From contig QXCR01000196.1 in assembly GCA_004380135.1 (NCBI GenBank), forward strand, positions 1-47,195: 47,195 nucleotides of DNA. Direction: 5' to 3'. The notes below the pieces were generated by a model. It did not search any database and was not told where the DNA came from. It saw nothing but the letters and a program-made list of their open reading frames with translations. Position 1 is the stretch's first letter. Each line of letters starts with the position of its first letter. The DNA comes from Stemphylium vesicarium (lineage: Eukaryota > Ascomycota > Dothideomycetes > Pleosporales > Pleosporaceae). A program made the position numbers and the translations under genes. Shown here one piece after another: positions 40,812 through 47,195 of the stretch.

Positions 40812-42769
40812 GTCTGATATTTTTCTTACAGGCGGGTACACGGCGCACTTACAAAGTAGACATCGTAGAGATATATGAGAGCCCACAACGCTCTTTCAGC
40901 GCTGCGGTTACAGATCTTGATTGGACAAAGAGACTTCGAAAGAGTATATTAGAGTACATGTCATTGTGCTAAGCCTGCAAAGCAGGCCTCAAAGGATAGC
41001 CAGCTTCTGAGGAACTAACATTGTCTATATCCTTTGATAGCTACTTGATATTTTATTCTGAATAAGATATGGCAAGGTGGGCACGCAGACTGTCGCAGAC
41101 TGCTGCGGCATATGGTCGAAGAACTTGCAAGCTCGTCATTAGAGTGTAGGTTTTACAAGGTTGAATAAAAATCTAAGGCTACTGGTTGTTAGCTGTCAAG
41201 CTCCCAGAGAATTGATAGTAAAGCAAAGAGCAATTGTTCATGATCAGGCAATATAAAGCAAAGTTTTCGACACTATTTTTACGAACAGGTCTGTGAATTT
41301 TTGTCTTTTTTTCATCATATGATGGAGGTAAGAAATGATTGACAACGTACCAAAAATGGGTCAGGCGATCAACCAAGCTAGACTGTGAGTATGCGTGATG
41401 AACCATCGGTGATGCCCGGAGTCGTGCAGTATATCGAAAGCGTATTGCGCACCCCCTCCCGAAACATGAGAATCTGAGAACCAGCTCATAGTGGATACAT
41501 CATGTATTCGGTGGCGAATTCGAAGTCTCTGCCAGAGGTGGCGTTCGTAGCTGCTTTGATGAGACGGTGTGAGGATCAAGTTGAAGCTCGAGGACAAAGA
41601 AGAAAACTTATGCCGAGGCGCTAGTGACGGAACAACTAAGCCGCCGAAGAGCCGAACCCTCAAGGGCCGTACGAGCCTCATCGCTTTCTTGAACACCGTT
41701 CTACCAGCAATTTCCGCCTTAGGAATCCAGGGACATGGAGCCTTCTGCGTGTTCGCGCGATCAAACGGGAATGCCGCGCACGCACATGTTCTCGGTTTGG
41801 GATCTTCCCGACTGTAGTCGCCGTTCTTGAAACACGCCTCACGCGCAATGGTCAAACATGGAATGTTTAGTCAAACACCAACGCCTTCGCATGCATGATT
41901 CCGGTACACCTAAAGTACGACTCGCGATGCGATCGACTAGGACGAGACATCAATTCTATGTTCTCGCTTGTCTTGTTCGGCCTCCATACTGGCCGTGGCA
42001 TGGTCAAGAACACACATTCGGCAGCGTCTGGGATTCGCGATGACTGTCCAAACACGGATTTCTGACTTGCCATGCCAGCAGGGATCTTGAAAGATTCTGA
42101 TATTCTATATGCTGATAAGCAGCGTCAAGACTCAACGGCATCAACGTTCGAGAAATATGGAAGACTGTCAAAACCGGAAATAATCAAACAGCTAACGCAC
42201 TTTAGTGATGCAGCTCGTATCTCTTCTGATGGCCAGCTGAGCTGATCGAATGGCCTGTTGGCTGGACCCACGCTTGCTTCATACACAGCGCCGCGTTTTG
42301 AGATCTACAACCCCGAGGAGCGGGTCTCAGGGGTTCATGCCAGGTTGCCCACGCGTCAGAAAGTCTGTAAACTATCCATGAACCCCATGAACCCCATTTC
42401 GGAACAGAATCCGCGTGGGCTAAGCCACTCGACACAAAACGTCTGGAGTTATTTTCACACGGTATCCATGTCAATCACAAACCGTTCAAGTTACCATAGC
42501 CTTCACTGGCCAATCGACGCACATTCGTAGAAGAACAAAGTTCTTCACCCCATACCATACATGCGACGGCATCGACCCGGGCCACTTCTTACTGGGGATG
42601 TCTTGTCAAGAGAAGCATGCTCATAATGCTACGATAAGCACTACATACACTTTCAAGCCTGCTACCTGCTTCTTGCTTTATCGATCGATCTTCCGCCACG
42701 GTGTGGTTGGCCCTCATCTTCCCTAACAGGCACTTCTCTTCTATCTCAATGTTTATTAACTTTTGAATA
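40812..42769. other. Intergenic region, no gene seen
   Basis: Nearly 2 kb between two gene starts on opposite strands. AT-rich around 41000-41350. The longest frame, 164 codons on the minus strand (41361-41855), has no motif and mixed composition. A perfect direct repeat of ATGAACCCC occurs at about 42379-42396. It should contain both promoters. Confidence 0.45.
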
Positions 42770-43998
42770 ATGGCAAGCGCGAAGCTTCAGGAGCTGGAGC
42801 TCCTTGGTTCAGTCACCTTTTACCTCATAATAACGCTTCTTATTCTCAGCTACGTCACTGTCGGTTTGCGATTATGGGTGCGATACCGCATCACAAGATC
42901 TCCTGGTTGGGATGATGCAGCCATGGTAACGACGTTGTTGCTATTCAGCTCGTACTGCGCCTTTATCCTGGCTATCACTATTCGGACTATGAACCGGAAG
43001 TTCCTCGACAAAGACAATATTCGTGTAACCTTAATTGTATGTAACGCGACCACTCCCACGACTGCGGGCCTTCAAGCTTGTTTTTCAAATTGCTAACTCA
43101 CCTGCAGTTTATCCAACTGTCTGAGGTCTTCTATATCCTCACAACGACCTTCCTCAAAATTTCTTTGGGCCTTTTCTTTTTGCGGGTGCTCACCAAAAGA
43201 TGGCAAAAGTTCATTTTCCATGTCGTACTCGCCGTCAGCGCAACATATGGACTCTTCTATGTCTTCATAGCCCTATTCCAATGTGGCAACCCTGTCCACC
43301 TTGCCGACAATCTCCTCAACCCTTCCGCAACGCACTGTTTGCCTGAGGCCCTCCGCCTGACTACGGGATATGTCTATGGCATCATCAACGTGATAGCGGA
43401 TTGGACATTTGTATTGATCCCTATCAGTGTTCTCGTGGATAGTGAGCTGAATCGCAGAAGTAAGATCAGCGTCAGTATCGTCATGGGCCTAGGGGCTGTG
43501 GGTAGTGTCAGCTCAATTTTGAGGATGGTATATCTAGACGGCCTGAGCTTAAGCACGATGAACGGATTGAGTCGTAAGTCATTCGACGCAATTTGATCGT
43601 TTGAGAGCAGCGCTAACACTGAAACAGCGGAATCGGTAAAAGCAACCATCTGGGCAACCGCCGAGCCCGGCACGGGAATCATTGCAGCTTCTATCGCCAT
43701 CCTGCGTCCTCTCTTCCGCAAGATCGCTTCTGACGTCCGAACCAAGGCATCTTCGTTCTCACATTCGCGCAAAGTATCGCTGCCCGAGGATTCAATTGCG
43801 CTCAAAACTCAGGACTCTGTAGCGCAGGCTATGGACAACAAGAAAACGAGCATGCACAGTGTACGCAGTGAATATGAGAATGATCCATGGAGTCCGACGA
43901 TTGTGGCTACGGCAGATGTGCAGAGGATGGTTGTGGTCAAGGGGAGGATGAGTCCGGCGCCTGGTTCACCTGTGAGGAGGCAGGACGGCATGTTTTGA
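42770..43998 (+). CDS. Fungal rhodopsin-domain seven-TM protein (PTH11-related)
   Basis: Three exons: 42770-43036, 43108-43573, 43628-43998; 367 aa. Seven hydrophobic segments are visible: VTFYLIITLLILSYVTVGLR, then after WDDAAMV the second, a third in EVFYILTTTFLKISLGLFFL, HVVLAVSATYGLFYVFIALF, an extracellular Cys pair (FQCGNP and ATHCLPEA), VYGIINVIADWTFVLIPISV, VSIVMGLGAVGSVSSILRMV and a last one around GTGIIAASIAIL. The loop RYRITRSPGWDDAAM after TM1 is a hallmark of the fungal rhodopsin domain shared with PTH11-like receptors. There is no N-terminal CFEM domain or signal peptide. The cytosolic tail is Ser/basic (SHSRKVSLPEDS). Likely plasma-membrane sensor or receptor-like; ligand unknown. 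Confidence 0.87.
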
Positions 43999-44685
43999 AG
44001 TGTACAAGGCGGTTGAAAATGCAAATATGAGGCGTTTGACGGCGAATAGTTAGAGGAACTAAGGCTTCAGCGTCGTAATGAAGGATATGATGAACATTGG
44101 AATGCACCAAAGCATGTCCGGTTATTGATGCGTTTTTCCGACTAATTCCAAAATGAGCATGCGGGCTAGGTATGGGAAAAGGTAAGACGTCGGTCTCTCA
44201 GCCGCCAGCTCTGGTGGTTCACGATCGCGGATTGTCAGTGCCTTTGACTATAGACTACCATCTAATTCTTCTTATTTGCGCTCGTTATTAAGAGTTGCTT
44301 CAAGGACGGAGATGATTGTAATCGCATTGAGATGGTTCGTTGGAGCTTGGATGAGTCGCACCTCGACCGTGGGGTTGCAGGTACACGTGACCGAACTACT
44401 CATCATCAGCAACCTATCGCCTCTTTAGCAATGTTACAGCATGTATATGCTTTGACAATATCTTGCGCACTACTTGAATGCCGCTGCTAGCCTTTCAAAT
44501 GGTTGCACCATCCCGTGACATGGCCCAATGAGATGACGTACCGAAAAGGTCAAACACGGCAGAGCGGCCCAGGAACAACGGAACATGGCGAGTTCTGGGG
44601 CTTGGAACATGTTATCCCCAGCACACCAACCATGACATAACTACCCGCATATTCGCGCCATGCGTCCTTCGCAGCAAGAGACGAC
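43999..44685. promoter_or_regulatory. Region upstream of the PP2C gene, carries repeat copy 2
   Basis: 690 bp between two same-strand genes, holding the 3' UTR of the rhodopsin-domain gene, the 83-bp repeat and the PP2C promoter. No further gene seen. Confidence 0.5.
44284..44366. repeat. Dispersed 83-bp degenerate repeat, copy 2
   Basis: Partner of 30920-31002, same orientation, gap-free, 64/83 identical. It begins GTTATTAAGAGTTGCTTC and ends TCGCACCTCGA. Confidence 0.7.
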
Positions 44686-44797
44686 ATGTGGACATCGACT
44701 CTCCGCCTATCCCGAGCCACTCGAAGGCCTCCGGTTGCTTGCATGTGCGCGCACGCCTCCAGGCTACCCTCCGCATACTACCTCCCCTCATCGATAG
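44660..44797 (+). other. Overlapping upstream ORF of the PP2C gene (45 codons)
   Basis: An ATG in GCCATGC context 26 nt before the PP2C ATG opens a different frame that stops at TAG 44795-44797, inside the PP2C coding sequence. If it is in the mRNA it would lower translation of the phosphatase. Confidence 0.4.
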
Positions 44798-46575
44798 TTC
44801 CGTCCGCCCGCCAGCAGCGCCGCTGCTTCCACGAGTATTTCATAACTCATATCCCCTCGACGTCGCTGCATCCCGACTCGCGGCCCCCGCCTTCGCTCCA
44901 GCACAGGCTTCCGCGCGACAAAAGCACGCCTTACGATGCCGGGAAGTCGAGCCGCTCGCCGGCTGCCGTCGTGGGCACGTCGCGCGAGATGACAGTGGTG
45001 CGCATCCCATTGAAGAGCGCGAAACATCACTTTGGTGTCTCGCTATCACGGGGCACGCGGCCGTACAATGAGGACGCATACCAGGCAGGCACCATCGACC
45101 TCCCCGCATTCGCCAAACGGCGCCCCATGTCTCTGAGCAGAAAGGGACAGAGCGCGGACAGCGACGTCACACCAGAAGTAGGCGCAAGCGGCGATCCGCA
45201 GGTCTTCTACTTTGGCGTCTTCGACGGCCATGGCGGTGCCGAGTGTTCTGGCTTCCTAAGGGAGCAGTTGCACGATTACCTAGAACAGGCCACTAAGCAA
45301 TTCGAGCTGAAGAGCAGTCTGTCAAGGGACAGAGCAGAGACAAATTCGGGTAGCCCAAAAGCCAGGGGCGAAGCTTCCTCGGGAGATCAAAGGAAGAGGG
45401 ATAAAGAGAGTCTGGACGCCATCGAGACGCATACCCCACCTGGCACCGAAGCCATGAAACCGCCGCAGCCTGGAACCAAGGACAAACTCCCCACGGCGGG
45501 CTCCAAGTCTACCCAAGGAGCAATTGCCGGTGTACCACCTGTTAGGCAATCGGAAAGCGTGCGGAAAGCCGAGGAGCTGGAGCAACAGCTGGTCAAGCAG
45601 TGGAAAGAGCTGGTTGGCGGATACTTTAGACGCTTCAAGCCCGAGTATTTTTCCATGTCTGCAGGTGGACGAGGCCATCCCGCCGAGAAAGAAGTGATTG
45701 AGAAGCGACACACAAACCCATCTTCTATACCTGAGAATGTCAAAGAAGGTATCGGGATTGAGACTGTGCTAGAATACGCCTTCCTCAAAGCTGACTACGA
45801 CTTTGTTGCTGCTCAGGTGGGCAAGAAAGAGGAGGACCCCGTGCGTGCAGATAAGGCTCTGAACGACGACGACATCCTCGGCCAGCCCTCGCGCACCGCC
45901 ACGACACAGATTGGGGGTGAGAATCGATTCAAAGGTGGTAGCACATGCAGTGTGGCCCTCATTTCTACGCCTACGCCCACGCCGTTCTGGCACCCCTCGT
46001 CGCCGTCTTCCCTCATCACAGCACACGTTGGAGATACAAGAATTCTTCTGTGCAACACAGCAACTGGACAAGCTGTACCATTGACATCGAACCATCATCC
46101 CTCCCTCCCCGAAGAAGCCACCCGACTGCGACGTTTCGCTGCATCCTTTGTCACAGACTCGTTTGGCGAAGAGCGCATGTCTGGACTTGCAAACACACGG
46201 TCGTTCGGTGACATGGCCTCGAAGCGGGTTGGAGTGTCGGCAGAGCCTGAGATCCGTAGGATAGAGCTCTCGCCAGCCGAATATTCATTTCTCATCTTGT
46301 GCTCTGATGGTGTGTCCGGTCACCTCTCAGACCAAGAGATAGTCGACATTGTGAAAGAGGCAAAGACACCGGAGCAGGCTGCTAGAGACGTAGTAAGCTT
46401 CGCCGTGGAAACATCAACTGGCAGCGAGGGTGCCGATAACGCGACTGGGTTAGTGGTCAGACTGGGCGGATGGGAGAGACGAGGCGAAGGAGGATTGGGT
46501 AGCTTGGGCACCAAAGAGATGCGGGATTGGAGGAAACAGGAAGCAGAGAACCCGAGAGCCATGGGCCGCATGTAA
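44686..46575 (+). CDS. Protein phosphatase 2C, mitochondrial type (Ptc6-like)
   Basis: Single exon, 629 aa. The N-terminus MWTSTLRLSRATRRPPVACM is rich in Arg/Ser/Ala without acidic residues for about 45 residues, a mitochondrial targeting profile. PP2C motifs in order: SRGTRPYNEDAYQ (Glu129, Asp130), FYFGVFDGHGGAEC (Asp180 to Gly184, metal site), GGSTCSVALI (about 417), ITAHVGDTRILLCN, SNHHPSLPEEATRLRRF, GLANTRSFGD, FLILCSDGVSGHLSDQEI and ADNATGLVVRL. An insertion of about 210 residues, Lys/Ser-rich and probably disordered, separates the DGHGG motif from GGST. Yeast Ptc6 acts in mitochondria on pyruvate dehydrogenase and is linked to mitophagy; the same is a reasonable inference here, though Ptc5 or Ptc7 cannot be ruled out. 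Confidence 0.9.
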   Translation: MWTSTLRLSRATRRPPVACMCAHASRLPSAYYLPSSIVPSARQQRRCFHEYFITHIPSTSLHPDSRPPPSLQHRLPRDKSTPYDAGKSSRSPAAVVGTSREMTVVRIPLKSAKHHFGVSLSRGTRPYNEDAYQAGTIDLPAFAKRRPMSLSRKGQSADSDVTPEVGASGDPQVFYFGVFDGHGGAECSGFLREQLHDYLEQATKQFELKSSLSRDRAETNSGSPKARGEASSGDQRKRDKESLDAIETHTPPGTEAMKPPQPGTKDKLPTAGSKSTQGAIAGVPPVRQSESVRKAEELEQQLVKQWKELVGGYFRRFKPEYFSMSAGGRGHPAEKEVIEKRHTNPSSIPENVKEGIGIETVLEYAFLKADYDFVAAQVGKKEEDPVRADKALNDDDILGQPSRTATTQIGGENRFKGGSTCSVALISTPTPTPFWHPSSPSSLITAHVGDTRILLCNTATGQAVPLTSNHHPSLPEEATRLRRFAASFVTDSFGEERMSGLANTRSFGDMASKRVGVSAEPEIRRIELSPAEYSFLILCSDGVSGHLSDQEIVDIVKEAKTPEQAARDVVSFAVETSTGSEGADNATGLVVRLGGWERRGEGGLGSLGTKEMRDWRKQEAENPRAMGRM

Positions 46576-46829
46576 ATGCCCTTTTCTTTATCGACCTTTT
46601 CCTATGTTTTTGAAGTATTTTATTGTGCATCTTCGGCGGCTGCCGGATTCATAGCGAGTGGATGACTGCCTTTGCATCTAGACATGGCGCCCCCAGGCTG
46701 ACCGACGACTGGTCCATGGTATTGTAGCCCAATCTTTGGTAGCATCCATCTATTCTACTATGCGGCTCCACTATAACGATTCTACATCTTCTAGGATCTT
46801 CTATGCAGATGCACGTCAAGGTCCATTCG

Positions 46830-47195
46830 TCATGGTGATAGGCGGCAGCTGTCCAATAGCTTCGTGGTGATTGACATGATGCATGTAGTCGCTTGGCGCC
46901 CATGTTGCAACCACGGCACCGGTCTGTCCTTGCTTGCATCTTCCCAGGCTCGGTTCTTTCCGTGAGTCTGCTTGGGTTCTTTCTTTGGTTCAGAGAGTTC
47001 TTCGTCTTCTTCCGTGACGACTTCTTCGAAGTATGGTTGTTTATCGAAGGCTTCTTTTATCGCTTCCTCGGCTCCCGGGCCGGTAATGGCGATTCGTCCT
47101 CTATAGCTGCATTCGTTTGCTAGGTGCGAGTCCCAGCCGCATTTCCAGCATTGTCGGTCTTGCAGGCGCTGACGTAACGTGACTACGTGGACTTT
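46830..47195 (-). CDS. Partial CDS (3' end) of a CCHC zinc-knuckle protein
   Basis: Reading the minus strand from the right edge, 121 codons are open to TGA at 46830-46832. Near the edge is a perfect CX2CX4HX4C knuckle, CWKCGWDSHLANEC, followed by SYRGRIAITGPGAEEAIKEA and a charged stretch (EEVVTEEDEELSEPKKEPKQ), then RAWEDASKDRPVPW. Codon use and composition support coding. The start lies outside the window. CCHC knuckles usually bind RNA or single-stranded DNA. It converges on the PP2C gene with a 254-bp gap. Family not identified; a transposon gag is possible but nothing else here suggests one. Confidence 0.7.
   Translation of the reverse strand, partial: KVHVVTLRQRLQDRQCWKCGWDSHLANECSYRGRIAITGPGAEEAIKEAFDKQPYFEEVVTEEDEELSEPKKEPKQTHGKNRAWEDASKDRPVPWLQHGRQATTCIMSITTKLLDSCRLSP

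Noticed and set aside
1..47195. CRISPR arrays, bacterial operons, riboswitches
   Set aside because: The sequence is eukaryotic, with spliceosomal introns; no regularly spaced repeats were seen.

Overview
The window looks like nuclear DNA of a filamentous ascomycete (Pezizomycotina, probably Dothideomycetes/Pleosporales). The signs are spliceosomal introns mostly of 45-60 nt with GTAAGT/GTATGT-like donors and CTAAC-like branch sites a few bases from the acceptor; roughly balanced base composition; an intron-bearing tRNA-Asp(GUC); and typical filamentous-fungal families (CYP450, DHA1 and sugar-porter MFS transporters, fungal rhodopsin-domain receptor-like protein, Gal80-like oxidoreductase, CCCH-finger protein). 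The class assignment is inference from style, not from a database hit.

Left part (1-11.4 kb): the 5' end of a minus-strand gene with a myristoylation-type N-terminus runs off the left edge. Then come a UCH-type deubiquitinase (+), a sulfotransferase-like P-loop gene (-, four exons with one unusually long intron), a cytochrome P450 (-, five exons) with a coding-like 68-codon ORF 24 nt upstream of its start, a divergently transcribed Gfo/Idh/MocA (Gal80-like) oxidoreductase (+, three exons) and a DHA1 drug:H+ antiporter (+, two exons). P450, oxidoreductase, transporter and sulfotransferase-like gene could be a small tailoring/export group, but I see no PKS, NRPS or recognised terpene synthase.

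Middle (11.4-23 kb): a four-TM membrane protein (-), a 2.3 kb stretch with no gene I can support, tRNA-Asp, a small zinc-knuckle protein (+), a 654-aa serine-rich disordered protein with an internal repeat (+), and a Cys/His protein with a polar Gly/Glu/Lys tract whose reading frame carries an in-frame TAG, removable only if a 48-nt intron is real.

Right part (23-47.2 kb): a sugar-porter MFS gene (-), a 1.4 kb stretch of coding-like but broken frames, an AT-hook protein (-), a second Cys/His protein with the same CGH...C...N...CxxC layout twice (-), an F-box-like protein with a His/Gln-rich linker (-), a coiled-coil/CCCH zinc-finger protein (+), a small secreted Cys-rich protein (-, effector candidate), a 1000-aa nuclear-looking protein of unknown function (-), a seven-TM rhodopsin-domain protein (+), a mitochondrial-type PP2C phosphatase (+), and the 3' end of a CCHC zinc-knuckle gene (-) at the right edge. 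Two degenerate copies of an 83-bp sequence lie 13 kb apart in intergenic DNA. All exon structures were built by hand from splice signals and frame continuity; none is confirmed by transcripts.
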